A stretch of 64,000 bases of DNA from Oerskovia paurometabola (lineage in GTDB: Bacteria > Actinomycetota > Actinomycetes > Actinomycetales > Cellulomonadaceae). The notes beneath the pieces were generated by a model. The model was not told the origin of the DNA. It worked only from the letters and a program-made list of their open reading frames with translations, and did not search any database. The translations under genes and the position numbers were made by a program. Each line of letters starts with the position of its first letter. The first letter of the stretch is position 1. The DNA lies in NCBI RefSeq assembly GCF_016907365.1, contig NZ_JAFBBV010000001.1:372001-436000 (forward strand). The letters run 5' to 3'. This document shows, in pieces, positions 1-8,870 of this stretch.

Positions 1-1
1 C

Positions 2-12
2 CGAAACTTTCG
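2..12. promoter_or_regulatory. xylan-type LacI-family operator (CGAAACTTTCG)
   Basis: CGAAACTTTCG is a perfect inverted repeat (CGAAA-C-TTTCG) whose right edge lies 10 nt before the first start codon. This element is the known binding motif of LacI-family xylan/xylosidase repressors such as BxlR upstream of Streptomyces xylanase and bxl genes. An overlapping 10-bp palindrome CTTTCGAAAG (7-16) also exists. Sitting between promoter and ribosome site, it would act by blocking transcription. The cognate regulator would be off the left edge of the window. Confidence 0.6.
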
Positions 13-22
13 AAAGGGTTCG

Positions 23-1333
23 ATGATGAACACAAGAACGCGGAAGTCGCTCACGGCCGCCGCCGTGGCGTCGGCGCTGGTCCTCCCGCTCGCAGCGTGC
101 GCGAGCGGGGACTCCGGTGGGTCGAGCCGCCCCGAGAACGAGATCCACGTGATGGTCTACGGGGACGCGACCAACAAGGTCGAGCAGCAGATGGTCGACA
201 CCTTCAACGAGACCTCGGACGTCAAGGTCGTCCTCGACACCATCCCCGGCGCCGACTACCAGCAGAAGCTCCAGACGATCATCGACACCAACGCGGCGCC
301 GGACGTCTTCTTCAACTGGGGCGGCGGCTCGATCGAGCCCTTCGTCGACGCCGACCTGCTGCTCCCCCTCGACGACTTCATCGCCGAGGACCCCCAGCTC
401 AAGGACGCGTTCCTGCCCGCGGTGTTCAACTCGGCCGTGATCGACGGCAAGTCCTACGGCATCCCCATGCGCGGCACGCAGCCCGTCATGCTGTTCCACA
501 ACAAGCAGGTCCTCGCGGACGCGGGCATCGAGGCCCCCCAGACCTGGGACGAGCTCCTCGCCGCAGTCGAGACCCTCAAGGCCAAGGGCGTCACCCCGAT
601 CGCCCTCGGTGGCGCCGACCAGTGGCCGACCCTCATGTGGTACCAGTACGCGTTCGACCGCGTCGCGGGGCCCGAGCTCTTCGAGAAGGCCCTCGCGGGC
701 GAGACCGACGTGTGGGACTCGGCAGAGAGCCACGAGGCGCTCGACAAGCTGTCCGAGCTCATCGACGCGGGCGCGTTCGGCACCAACTTCGACTCCGTGA
801 AGTTCACCGACGGCGGCTCGCCCGCGCTCCTGCGCACGGGCAAGGCGGCGTTCGAGCTCATGGGCTCGTGGAACTACTCGACGCACTACGACGTCGACCC
901 CGAGTGGACCGACGCCAACCTCGGCTACACGGCCTTCCCCGCGATCGACGGCGGCAAGGGCGACGCGGCCAACATCACGGGCAACACCAACAACTTCTAC
1001 TCGGTGCTCGCCACGACGCGTTACCCGGACGCCGTGCGTGACTTCCTCCAGCTCATGTACTCGGACGAGTTCGTCGAGGCGCAGCTCGCGATCGGCAACC
1101 TGCCGACCACGACCAACACCGAGCAGTTCCTGGACCAGGCCGCGAGCCCCGACTACGCCGCCTTCCAGTTCGACCTCGTGAAGAACGCGCCGCACTTCCA
1201 GATGTCCTGGGACCAGGCGTTCCCCCCGGCTGCCGGCACCCCGCTGAAGATCGCGGTCCAGCAGTTCTTCAGCGGCCAGATCGACGCCGACGGCTTCATC
1301 GCTGCGATGAAGTCCCTGCCGGCCTCGCGCTGA
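23..1333 (+). CDS. bxlE: Sugar ABC transporter substrate-binding lipoprotein (BxlE-like)
   Basis: Extracellular solute-binding protein family 1, 436 residues, the normal length. The N-terminus has a basic stretch, a hydrophobic core and a lipobox LAAC with the lipidated Cys at residue 26, so it is membrane-anchored on the outer face and captures the sugar. The remainder has the usual SBP1 features (an early VYGDATNK strand, NWGGGS ligand-loop region, PMRGTQPV hinge). It heads an importer-GH3-GH43 operon, the bxlEFGA arrangement, so xylobiose or other xylo-oligosaccharides are the inferred ligand. ATG at 23 and ATG at 26 are both possible; AAAGGG just upstream fits either. No ATPase gene is in the operon, as is common where a shared MsiK-type ATPase serves several importers. 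Confidence 0.85.
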   Translation: MMNTRTRKSLTAAAVASALVLPLAACASGDSGGSSRPENEIHVMVYGDATNKVEQQMVDTFNETSDVKVVLDTIPGADYQQKLQTIIDTNAAPDVFFNWGGGSIEPFVDADLLLPLDDFIAEDPQLKDAFLPAVFNSAVIDGKSYGIPMRGTQPVMLFHNKQVLADAGIEAPQTWDELLAAVETLKAKGVTPIALGGADQWPTLMWYQYAFDRVAGPELFEKALAGETDVWDSAESHEALDKLSELIDAGAFGTNFDSVKFTDGGSPALLRTGKAAFELMGSWNYSTHYDVDPEWTDANLGYTAFPAIDGGKGDAANITGNTNNFYSVLATTRYPDAVRDFLQLMYSDEFVEAQLAIGNLPTTTNTEQFLDQAASPDYAAFQFDLVKNAPHFQMSWDQAFPPAAGTPLKIAVQQFFSGQIDADGFIAAMKSLPASR

Positions 1334-1358
1334 CCCGGTCCCCCGGACGGAGATCGTC

Positions 1359-2279
1359 ATGACCACCCGCGCACCCCAGGGGCGCACGCGCCCGGGCGCC
1401 GCCGACCTCCAGGTCGGTCGCCCGGGCGTGGTCTGGGCCCTGCCCGCCGCCCTGTTCTTCGGGCTCTTCGCCCTCCTGCCCATGGTCCTCGTGCTCGTGC
1501 TGTCGTTCACGCAGTGGAGCGGCCTGGGCAGCCCCGAGTTCGTCGGGACCGAGAACTGGTCCCGTCTCCTCGACGACCCCGTGATGCTCAAGAGCATCGG
1601 GCTCTCGCTCGTGCTGACGGCGCTCGGCGTCGCGACCCAGACCCCGGTCGCGATGCTGCTGGGCGTGTGGGCCGCGGGCCACCAGTGGAACCGTGCGGTG
1701 CTCTCGGCGATCTTCTTCGTGCCGCTCCTGCTGTCCGCGGCCGCGGTGTCGGTCCTGTGGCGCGCGGTGCTCGACCCGAACTTCGGCGTCCCGGCCCAGA
1801 TGGAGTGGCTGTTCGGCGACGGCAACCTGTTCGGCAACCAGTCGACCGCGATCGCGGTCCTGGTGTTCGTGAGCCTGTGGCAGTTCACGCCGCTGCACGC
1901 CCTGATCTACCAGGGCGCCGCGAAGGCCGTGCCGCCCATGCTCTACGAGGCGGCCGAGATCGACGGCGCCGGGCGTGTGCGCTCGTTCTTCGCGATCACG
2001 CTCCCGCAGCTGCGCAACACCATGATCACGTCGGTCATCCTCATGGTCGTCGGTGGTCTGACGACGTTCGACACGGTCCTCATCCTGACCAACGGCGGGC
2101 CCGGCACGGACACGACCATCACGGCCTTCTACATGTACCAGAAGGCGTTCCGCGGCTTCGACTTCGGTCTGGCCTCGGCGATCGCCGTGGTCCTGGTCGT
2201 CGCGGCGACCGCGATCTCGCTGGTCATGGTCCGCCTGTCCGGGTACGACAAGATGCGCAGCGAGCTGGAGGGCGTGTGA
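1359..2279 (+). CDS. bxlF: Sugar ABC transporter permease, MalF type (BxlF-like)
   Basis: Integral membrane permease of 306 residues with six predicted hydrophobic segments, starting with WALPAALFFGLFALLPMVLVLV after a short cytoplasmic N-terminus. The EAA loop that contacts the ATPase reads EAAEIDGAG near residue 197, followed by the usual FFAITLPQL. The ATG has a GGACGGAG ribosome site. It lies 25 nt after the binding protein and its stop overlaps the next start (TGATG), so the permeases are translationally coupled. It pairs with the next gene as the heterodimeric channel of a CUT1-family importer. Confidence 0.87.
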   Translation: MTTRAPQGRTRPGAADLQVGRPGVVWALPAALFFGLFALLPMVLVLVLSFTQWSGLGSPEFVGTENWSRLLDDPVMLKSIGLSLVLTALGVATQTPVAMLLGVWAAGHQWNRAVLSAIFFVPLLLSAAAVSVLWRAVLDPNFGVPAQMEWLFGDGNLFGNQSTAIAVLVFVSLWQFTPLHALIYQGAAKAVPPMLYEAAEIDGAGRVRSFFAITLPQLRNTMITSVILMVVGGLTTFDTVLILTNGGPGTDTTITAFYMYQKAFRGFDFGLASAIAVVLVVAATAISLVMVRLSGYDKMRSELEGV

Positions 2280-3229
2280 TGAGCAACGACCTGAGCGTCA
2301 CCCCCGCGGAGCAGGTCTCCGGCCCGACGACGTCACCCGGCTCGGGTGGTGCGTCCCGCCCGGGCACGACGAGCGCGGGCGTCCCGCTGCGCCGTCGGGC
2401 AGGAAAGGGCAGCCGCAACCGGCCCAACTGGGGCGCGGGCGTCGCGGTCACGATCTGGCTGCTGATCGTCGCGATCCCCCTCTACGTGCTCGTCACCGCG
2501 TCGTTCCAGACGCAGGCCGGGTACGCCCAGGGCGGCCCCCTGTCCCTGCCGACCACGTTCACGCTCGACAACTTCACCAACGCGTTCGACCAGGGCTTCG
2601 GCCGCTACTTCCTCAACACGCTCGTCGTGACGGTCGCCGTGGTCGGGATCGTGGTGCTGCTCGTGCCGCCGCTGTCGTACGCGATCGTGCGCAACCGCTC
2701 GCGCGCCACCACGGGCATCTTCCGGATGTTCCTCCTGGGCCTCGCGGTCCCCGCGAGCGCCGTGATCGTCCCGATCTTCTACGTCATCTCGGTCGTGGGC
2801 CTGTACGACAACCTCATCGGCGTGATCCTGCCGACCGCGGCGTTCTGCCTGCCGATCTGCACGATCATCCTCAGCGGCTCGATGCGCGACATCACCAACG
2901 AGCTCTACGAGGCCATGGCCCTCGACGGCGCGTCGCCCAAGCGCGTGTTCATGCAGCTCGTGCTGCCGCTGTCCAAGGGCGGCGTCGCGACGATCGTCGT
3001 CTACTCGGCCCTGCAGGCGTGGAACGGGTTCCTGTTCCCCCTGATCCTCACGCAGTCCGAGTCGACCAAGGTCATCACGCTCGGCCTCTTCAACTTCCAG
3101 ACGCAGTACGGCGTCAACATCCCCGGCCTCCTCGCGGCGGTCGTCATGTCGATGATCCCGATCCTGCTCGTGTACCTGTTCGCCCGGCGTGCCCTGGTCC
3201 AGGGCCTCATGGGCGTCGGCGGAAAGTAG
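2279..3229 (+). CDS. bxlG: Sugar ABC transporter permease, MalG type (BxlG-like)
   Basis: Second permease subunit, 316 residues. The start is the ATG inside TGATG, sharing one base with the preceding stop; a much longer reading of this frame exists but its first 255 codons are the out-of-frame shadow of bxlF. A low-complexity Pro/Gly/Ser N-terminal tail of about 50 residues precedes the first membrane segment (VAVTIWLLIVAIPLYVLV). The EAA loop reads EAMALDGASPKRV near residue 211, and the protein ends with the cytoplasmic tail typical of MalG-type subunits (RRALVQGLMGVGGK). With bxlF it forms the inner-membrane channel for the sugar presented by the lipoprotein. Confidence 0.87.
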   Translation: MSNDLSVTPAEQVSGPTTSPGSGGASRPGTTSAGVPLRRRAGKGSRNRPNWGAGVAVTIWLLIVAIPLYVLVTASFQTQAGYAQGGPLSLPTTFTLDNFTNAFDQGFGRYFLNTLVVTVAVVGIVVLLVPPLSYAIVRNRSRATTGIFRMFLLGLAVPASAVIVPIFYVISVVGLYDNLIGVILPTAAFCLPICTIILSGSMRDITNELYEAMALDGASPKRVFMQLVLPLSKGGVATIVVYSALQAWNGFLFPLILTQSESTKVITLGLFNFQTQYGVNIPGLLAAVVMSMIPILLVYLFARRALVQGLMGVGGK

Positions 3230-3236
3230 CTCCACC

Positions 3237-5705
3237 ATGACTCTTCAGACGAACCAGACCGACCTGCCCGTGTGGTCCGACCCGTCGGTCGACACCGCGA
3301 CCCGCGTCAAGGCGCTCATGGCCGAGATGACGCTGCGCGAGAAGGTCGCCCAGCTCTTCGGGGTGTGGGTCGGCGCGTCGGCCGAGGGCGGCGAGGTCGC
3401 CCCCCACCAGCACGACATGGAGGACGGCGTCGACCTCGACGCGATCCTGCCCGACGGGCTGGGGCAGCTCACCCGGCCCTTCGGGACCAACCCGGTCGAC
3501 CCGGCCCTGGGCGCGCTGTCCCTGCTGCGGACGCAGGAGCGCGTGCGCTCGGCGAACCGCTTCGGCATCCCGGCCCTCGCGCACGAGGAGTGCCTCGCGG
3601 GCTTCGCCGCGTGGGGCGCGACGGCCTACCCCGTGCCGCTGTCTTGGGGCGCGTCGTTCGACCCCGCGCTCGTGCGCCGCATGGCGGAGCGGATCGGGCA
3701 GGACATGCGCTCGGTCGGCGTGCACCAGGGCCTGGCCCCCGTGCTCGACGTCGTGCGCGACGCCCGCTGGGGCCGCGTCGAGGAGACCATCGGCGAGGAC
3801 CCGTACCTCGTCGGGACCGTGGCCACGGCCTACGTGCAAGGCCTGGAGTCCGCCGGGATCGTCGCGACGCTCAAGCACTTCGCGGGGTACTCGGCCTCGC
3901 GCGGCGGGCGCAACCACGCGCCCGTCTCGATGGGGGCGCGCGAGCGCGCCGACGTGATCCTGCCGCCGTTCGAGATGGCCGTCCGCGAGGGCGGCGTGCG
4001 CTCGGTCATGCACGCCTACACCGACACCGACGGCATCCCCTCGGCCGCCGACCGCGAGCTCCTCACGGGGCTGCTGCGCGAGGAGTGGGGCTTCGACGGG
4101 ACCGTGGTCGCCGACTACTTCGGGATCGCGTTCCTCAAGATCATGCACGGCGTGGCCGGCGACTGGGCCGAGGCCGCCGCGGCGGCGCTCGCGGCCGGGG
4201 TCGACGTTGAGCTGCCGACCGTCAAGACGTTCGGCGAGCCGCTCGTCGCGGCCCTCGAGGCCGGCGAGGTCGACGTCGCGCTCGTGGACCGCGCCCTGGA
4301 GCGCGTGCTGCGCCAGAAGGTCGAGCTCGGCCTGCTCGACGCCGACTGGGACCCCGTCCCCGCGGTGCTGCGCGACGTGCCCGCGGACGTGCTCGCCGGG
4401 GTGGCGGCCGGCTCCGACGACCCGGCCGCCGCCCTGCGCGGGACCGTCGACCTCGACGGCCCCGCCAACCGCGCGCTGGCCCGCGAGGTCGCCGAGCAGG
4501 CCGTGGTCCTGCTCGCGAACGACGGCGTGCTGCCGCTCGGTGCGGACGTGCGCCGGATCGCGCTCGTGGGTCCCACGGCCGAGGACCCCATTGCCGTGCT
4601 TGGCTGCTACTCGTTCCCCGCCCACGTGGGCCTGGCCCACCCCGAGATCCCGCTCGGGCTCGCGCTGCCCACCCTCGCCGAGTCCCTGCGAGCCGAGCTG
4701 CCGGGCGTCACGGTCGACGTGCTGCCCGCGATCACGCTCGACGGCACGAGCGACCCGTCCTCGACCGGGGCCGTGAGCACGGCCGAGGTCGCGGCCGCCG
4801 ACGCCGCAGGCATCGCGGCAGCGGTCGAGCTCGCCCGCGAGGCCGACGTCGTCGTGGTCGCCCTGGGCGACCGGGCCGGGCTGTTCGGCCGCGGCACGAG
4901 CGGCGAGGGTTGCGACGCCGAGTCGCTGCGCCTGCCCGGCGCCCAGCAGGACCTGCTCGACGCGCTGCTCGCCACAGGTCGCCCCGTGGTCGCGACGATC
5001 CTCTCGGGTCGGCCCTACGCGCTCGGCGCGGCCGCGACCCCCGCGCCCGGTGAGCCCGGTGCCGCGGCGATCGTCCAGGCGTTCTTCGCGGGCGAGGAGG
5101 GGACCCCTGCGGTCGCGGGCGTCCTGTCGGGGCGCGTGGCGCCGTCGGGCCGGCTGCCCGTGAGCGTGCCCGGGACCGAGGGCGCCCAGCCCACGTCCTA
5201 CCTGGCCGCGACGCTCGCGCAGGCGACCGACGTGTCGAACATCGACCCGACCGCGGCCTTCGCGTTCGGCCACGGGCTCACGTACACGAGCTTCGACTGG
5301 TCGGACCTCGTGGTGAGCGCGGCCGAGGCCGCGACCGACGGGGCCTTCGAGGCGTCGTTCGTCGTGCGGAACACCGGCGGGCGCGACGGCGTCGAGGTCG
5401 TGCAGCTCTACGCGCACGACCCCGTGGCGTCGGTCGTGCGGCCCGTGCAGCGGCTCGTCGGGTACGTGCGCGTGCCGCTCGTCGCGGGCGCCTCGGCGCG
5501 CGTGAGCGCGACCGTGCCCGCCGACGTCCTGTCCTTCACGGGCCGTGACGGGCGCCGGATCGTCGAGCCCGGCGCGATCGAGCTGCGGTTCGGGGCGTCG
5601 AGCGCCGACGTGCGGCTCGTGGCCTCCGTGTCGCTCGTGGGCGACGTGCGCGTGGTCGACCACACGCGCGAGCTGCACGCGCCGCTCGTGGTGGACGAGG
5701 CCTGA
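3237..5705 (+). CDS. bxlA: Glycoside hydrolase family 3 beta-xylosidase/beta-glucosidase (BxlA-like)
   Basis: Cytoplasmic GH3 enzyme, 822 residues, with no signal peptide. The start is the ATG at 3237, 7 nt after the permease stop with GGAAAG upstream. Domains in order: (beta/alpha)8 barrel, where the nucleophile is Asp293 in GFDGTVVADYFG and KHFAGYSASRGGRNHAP is the substrate-binding loop; alpha/beta sandwich with the ALGDRAGLFGRGTSGEGCD loop; and a C-terminal fibronectin-III-like domain. The starting motif VWSDPSVDTATRVKALMAEMT is typical of actinobacterial BxlA beta-xylosidases, but GH3 members also act on beta-glucosides and N-acetylglucosaminides. Operon position favours hydrolysis of imported xylo-oligosaccharides from the non-reducing end. 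Confidence 0.85.
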   Translation: MTLQTNQTDLPVWSDPSVDTATRVKALMAEMTLREKVAQLFGVWVGASAEGGEVAPHQHDMEDGVDLDAILPDGLGQLTRPFGTNPVDPALGALSLLRTQERVRSANRFGIPALAHEECLAGFAAWGATAYPVPLSWGASFDPALVRRMAERIGQDMRSVGVHQGLAPVLDVVRDARWGRVEETIGEDPYLVGTVATAYVQGLESAGIVATLKHFAGYSASRGGRNHAPVSMGARERADVILPPFEMAVREGGVRSVMHAYTDTDGIPSAADRELLTGLLREEWGFDGTVVADYFGIAFLKIMHGVAGDWAEAAAAALAAGVDVELPTVKTFGEPLVAALEAGEVDVALVDRALERVLRQKVELGLLDADWDPVPAVLRDVPADVLAGVAAGSDDPAAALRGTVDLDGPANRALAREVAEQAVVLLANDGVLPLGADVRRIALVGPTAEDPIAVLGCYSFPAHVGLAHPEIPLGLALPTLAESLRAELPGVTVDVLPAITLDGTSDPSSTGAVSTAEVAAADAAGIAAAVELAREADVVVVALGDRAGLFGRGTSGEGCDAESLRLPGAQQDLLDALLATGRPVVATILSGRPYALGAAATPAPGEPGAAAIVQAFFAGEEGTPAVAGVLSGRVAPSGRLPVSVPGTEGAQPTSYLAATLAQATDVSNIDPTAAFAFGHGLTYTSFDWSDLVVSAAEAATDGAFEASFVVRNTGGRDGVEVVQLYAHDPVASVVRPVQRLVGYVRVPLVAGASARVSATVPADVLSFTGRDGRRIVEPGAIELRFGASSADVRLVASVSLVGDVRVVDHTRELHAPLVVDEA

Positions 5706-5706
5706 G

Positions 5707-7440
5707 ATGACGGACCCGAGGCCGGTCCGGCGGCTGACCCCCGTCCCGACCTCGGGTCCGGCGGCCGGGGCCATGCCCGCCGGGACCACGTTCACGAACC
5801 CCGTCCTGCCCGGGACGCACCCCGACCCGAGCGTCTGCCGGTTCCCCGGCTCGGGCGGTGCGCCCGACGACTACTACCTCGTCACCTCGACGTTCGAGTA
5901 CTTCCCGGGCCTGCCGGTCTTCCACAGCCACGACCTCGTGACGTGGACGCAGGTGGGCCACGCGATCCACCGCACCGACCAGGTGGACCTGTCGACCGTG
6001 CCGTCCTCGGGCGGGCTGTACGCCGCGACGATCCGGCGCCACGTCGGGACGTTCTACGTCGTCACGACGCTCGTCCACACCCAGGGCCGGGGTGGGCACC
6101 TCCTCGTGACCGCGACCGACCCCGCCGGGCCGTGGTCCGACCCCGTGTGGCTCGAGGGCGAGGGGATCGACCCGTCGCTCTTCTTCGACGACTCGACCGG
6201 GCGCGTGTGGCTCACCGCGACGCGCCTGGCCGACCCGGGGGAGTGGGAGGGCCAGACCGAGGTGTGGCTGCGCGAGCTCGACCTCGCCGCGGGCGCGCTT
6301 GTCGGCCCCGAGCACGTCCTGTGGCGCGGCGCGCTGCACGGCGCGGTCTGGGCCGAGGGTCCGCACCTGTACCGGGTCGGCGACCACTACTACCTGCTCG
6401 CCTCCGAGGGCGGTACCGAGCACCGCCACGCCGTCTCGGTCGCGCGCGCCGACACCGTCACCGGCCCGTACACGGGAAACCCCGCGAACCCGATCCTCAC
6501 GCACCGCCACCTCGGCCGGGACTTCCCCGTGGTCGGGGTCGGGCACGGGGACCTCGTGGAGACCGCCGCCGGCGAGTGGTGGATGGTCCTGCTCGGCAGC
6601 CGCCCCTACGGCGGCTACTTCCCCAACCTGGGGCGCGAGACGTTCCTCGCCCCTGTCGTCTGGGAGGACGGGTGGCCAGTGGTCGCCCGGGGTGTGGGCC
6701 ACGTCGCGGGGAGCTTCCCCCTGCCCGACGTCGGAGCGCGGCTTCCGGGGAGCGGCTCACCGGCTGAGGTGGTGGGCCAGCCTTCAGGGGTGGGTGCCGT
6801 CGTCGTGCACGAGACGTTCGACGGCCCCGGCGAGGGGCTCGACCTCGCGTGGAACCAGGTGCGGACCGGGGAGCGCTTCTGGTCCCTGACCGAGCGGCCC
6901 TGGCACCTGCGGCTCCCGCTGCTGCCCGCGACGCTGTCCGACGTCGCGACCCCCGCGTTCCTGGGCCGCCGCCAGCAGCACGCGGACATGGATCTGACGG
7001 TGCGTGTCGACGTCGACCCCGCCGGGCCCGACGAGTGGGCCGGGCTCGCGGTGCGTCAGTCCGAGGAGGCGTGGATCGCGGCGGTCGTGACGCGGGCGGC
7101 GCCCGCTGACGACTCCGCAGGGGCAGTCGGCGGGCGCGAGGTGCTCGTGGTCGAGCGCTTCGGCGGCGAGGAGGTCGTCGTGGGGCGCGCGGCGCTCGGG
7201 CCGCTGGGGCTGGCCGAGGGAGCCGTGGACGTGGTGCTGCACGCCACCGGTCAGGAGTACGCGCTCGGGGTCCGGACGCTGGTTGGCTTCCACGCCGTCG
7301 CGACCGTGCACGGCGGGCGGCTCAGCTCGCCCGAGGCGGGCGGGTTCCTGGGCGTGTGGGTCGGTCCGTACGCGACGGGCCGCGGGACGACGACCGCGAC
7401 GGTCGCGGACGTCGAGTGCGTGGAGTTCCGAGGGCGCTGA
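5707..7440 (+). CDS. Glycoside hydrolase family 43 beta-xylosidase/alpha-arabinofuranosidase
   Basis: Cytoplasmic GH43 enzyme of 577 residues starting one base after the GH3 stop (TGAGATG). The five-bladed propeller carries the three catalytic acids of the clan: general base Asp40 in THPDPS, the pKa modulator in IDPSLFFDD and the general acid Glu in WAEGPHLY. The phrase YYLVTSTFEYFPGLPVFHSHDLVTW is typical of subfamily 11/12 enzymes. The last ~200 residues are a beta-sandwich (concanavalin-like C2) domain that shapes the xylosidase active site. With the GH3 enzyme it would complete breakdown of imported arabino-xylo-oligosaccharides. No terminator hairpin of note follows. Confidence 0.85.
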   Translation: MTDPRPVRRLTPVPTSGPAAGAMPAGTTFTNPVLPGTHPDPSVCRFPGSGGAPDDYYLVTSTFEYFPGLPVFHSHDLVTWTQVGHAIHRTDQVDLSTVPSSGGLYAATIRRHVGTFYVVTTLVHTQGRGGHLLVTATDPAGPWSDPVWLEGEGIDPSLFFDDSTGRVWLTATRLADPGEWEGQTEVWLRELDLAAGALVGPEHVLWRGALHGAVWAEGPHLYRVGDHYYLLASEGGTEHRHAVSVARADTVTGPYTGNPANPILTHRHLGRDFPVVGVGHGDLVETAAGEWWMVLLGSRPYGGYFPNLGRETFLAPVVWEDGWPVVARGVGHVAGSFPLPDVGARLPGSGSPAEVVGQPSGVGAVVVHETFDGPGEGLDLAWNQVRTGERFWSLTERPWHLRLPLLPATLSDVATPAFLGRRQQHADMDLTVRVDVDPAGPDEWAGLAVRQSEEAWIAAVVTRAAPADDSAGAVGGREVLVVERFGGEEVVVGRAALGPLGLAEGAVDVVLHATGQEYALGVRTLVGFHAVATVHGGRLSSPEAGGFLGVWVGPYATGRGTTTATVADVECVEFRGR

Positions 7441-7500
7441 GCATCTGCAGGCCGCAGGACCCGTGCTCACGCTCGGCCCCGACCGGCAGATCGTCCATGA

Positions 7501-7749
7501 CATCCCCTTGAAGCGATATCCCTTCGAAGGCATGCTCAGTGGGTTCTGATCGACTGGACCGCGGCCTTCGACCGGTACTTCGCCGAACTCGAGAAGCGGG
7601 CTGACCAGGGAGACGGTGACGCCCGCGCGGTGGTCGCCTTGTTCAGCAACGACAAGGCAGCGATGGGCGACGTCTTCTACGACAGTGTTGGACCACGGGC
7701 CGACCAGATCATCGACCAGTGGCTACGAGAGCGGAGTGGTGAACCATGA
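7501..7749 (+). pseudogene. Possible 5'-truncated partner ORF of the XRE gene
   Basis: The frame is open from just after a TGA at 7498 to a TGA at 7747-7749 that overlaps the next ATG, the spacing of a toxin-antitoxin or operon pair. From about 7546 it reads as a plausible soluble peptide (LIDWTAAFDRYFAELEKRAD and on to IIDQWLRERSGEP). No ATG, GTG or TTG lies in frame at the front, and the part before 7540 looks like random sequence. It could be a decayed toxin-type gene that has lost its 5' end, or the reading may need a frameshift. I recognise no family. Confidence 0.3.
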
Positions 7750-8114
7750 GTCAGAATCGCATGCGCGACGATTTCGTCCGCGGCAATGACCGCTTGACGG
7801 GATATCTACGGACCCCCGAACGTGCCCAGGCCGTCGCAGCGATCCGCAAGGAGATGGACACCGAGGATCGCGCCTACGCCCTCAATCTCGCGGCGATCCG
7901 CAAGGCCGCCGATCTCACGCAGAAGCAGCTCGGTGAACGACTGGGAGTCGGACAGAACACGGTCTCGCGCACCGAACGGCGCAGCGACGTCTTGTGGTCC
8001 ACGCTCGTCGACTATCTCAGCGCAGCAGGCGGATCCGACATCACGCTCGCCGTCACGATCAACGGTCAACGCATAGAGCTCGACCTCGACGCATCACACC
8101 ACACCCGCAACTAG
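7746..8114 (+). CDS. XRE-family helix-turn-helix protein, possible antitoxin
   Basis: Small DNA-binding protein, 122 residues. A Cro/C1-type helix-turn-helix spans roughly residues 50-85 (AADLTQKQLGERLGVGQNTVSRTER), after an alpha-helical N-terminus typical of HigA-like antitoxins; the C-terminal tail is short (ITLAVTINGQRIEL). The ATG overlaps the preceding stop (ATGA), so the upstream frame at 7546-7749 is or was its partner. Its own stop overlaps by 4 bases the end of the convergent VanZ gene. Role as an antitoxin is inferred from size and coupling only. Confidence 0.65.
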   Translation: MSQNRMRDDFVRGNDRLTGYLRTPERAQAVAAIRKEMDTEDRAYALNLAAIRKAADLTQKQLGERLGVGQNTVSRTERRSDVLWSTLVDYLSAAGGSDITLAVTINGQRIELDLDASHHTRN

Positions 8115-8707
8115 TCACCACGCCGCCAGCCCTCGGGGATCGCTGCGGCGCCCCGGGCGCAGGCCGTGATCTCGTGCCAGCGGAACCGGTCGACGACGGC
8201 GCTGACGGACGGGATCTTCACGAGCGCCGAGAACACCGCGAAGCCGACCGCCCCGCCGGTGATGTTGAAGATCAGGTCGTTCACGTCCGCGATGTGCCCC
8301 CCACCCAGCAGGTGCGCCGTCACGAGCTGGGTGACCTCGATCGTCAGGCTCAGGACCGCTGCCGCCGCCACGGCCCGTCTCCACGAGGCCCGGGGCGCGA
8401 GCAGCGGCACGAGGACGCCGACCGGGACGAAGACCAGGACGTTCATGACCGCATCGGCGACCTCGTAGTCCACGAACGGCACGACGGCGAGATGGCTGCC
8501 CCAGGGGGCGCTGCTGACGGGCTTGTCCAGGAAGACCGGGAAGACGGTGTTCGCGACGATCCCGGCGACGTAGACGCAGAGCGCGAGGGCGACCGTGGCT
8601 CGCGGCACGGAGAAGCGTCCGCTGCGGATCAGTGACCACATCAACCCCGCGAGCACCGCCGCGGCCAGAGGGACGACGACCGGGAGGACCGGGACCTGGT
8701 GGAACAC
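8111..8707 (-). CDS. VanZ-family membrane protein
   Basis: Membrane protein of about 198 residues. I place the start at the GTG at 8707 (VFHQVPVLPVVV), about 12 nt after GGAGAAGG; the longer reading runs through Arg-rich sequence overlapping the neighbour and is unlikely. Hydrophobic segments include VPLAAAVLAGLMWSLI and VALALCVYVAGIVANTVFPVF. VanZ signatures follow: a polar loop WGSHLAVVPFVDYEVADAVMN, VLVFVPVGVLVPLL, SLTIEVTQL and ADVNDLIFNITGGAVGF. VanZ proteins are linked to glycopeptide tolerance in enterococci, but most actinobacterial members have no known role. It has a distant relative at 24814. Confidence 0.72.
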   Translation of the reverse strand: MFHQVPVLPVVVPLAAAVLAGLMWSLIRSGRFSVPRATVALALCVYVAGIVANTVFPVFLDKPVSSAPWGSHLAVVPFVDYEVADAVMNVLVFVPVGVLVPLLAPRASWRRAVAAAAVLSLTIEVTQLVTAHLLGGGHIADVNDLIFNITGGAVGFAVFSALVKIPSVSAVVDRFRWHEITACARGAAAIPEGWRRGD

Positions 8708-8870
8708 GAGCGACCTGCGCCTTCTCCGAGACCTGCGCGGCGGCTGGTGCCGCGGCTCCACGCAAGAGTGCCCGTCGCGCGACGGGCTCGGCATCCGTCC
8801 GTGGTCGGACCCGACATGACGGCGAGTACGACCGTCGTCGTCGCCCGGGCGCGCTCGTGCGGCGCCCGGA

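Noticed and set aside
1514..3229. A 571-codon frame that would fuse extra sequence to bxlG
   Set aside because: The first 255 codons are the out-of-frame reading of bxlF; the real permease begins at the TGATG junction.
3207..5795. 862-codon antisense frame opposite the GH3 gene
   Set aside because: Composition (Arg, Gly, Val, His) is typical of the complement of GC-rich coding DNA, while the sense strand has clear GH3 motifs.
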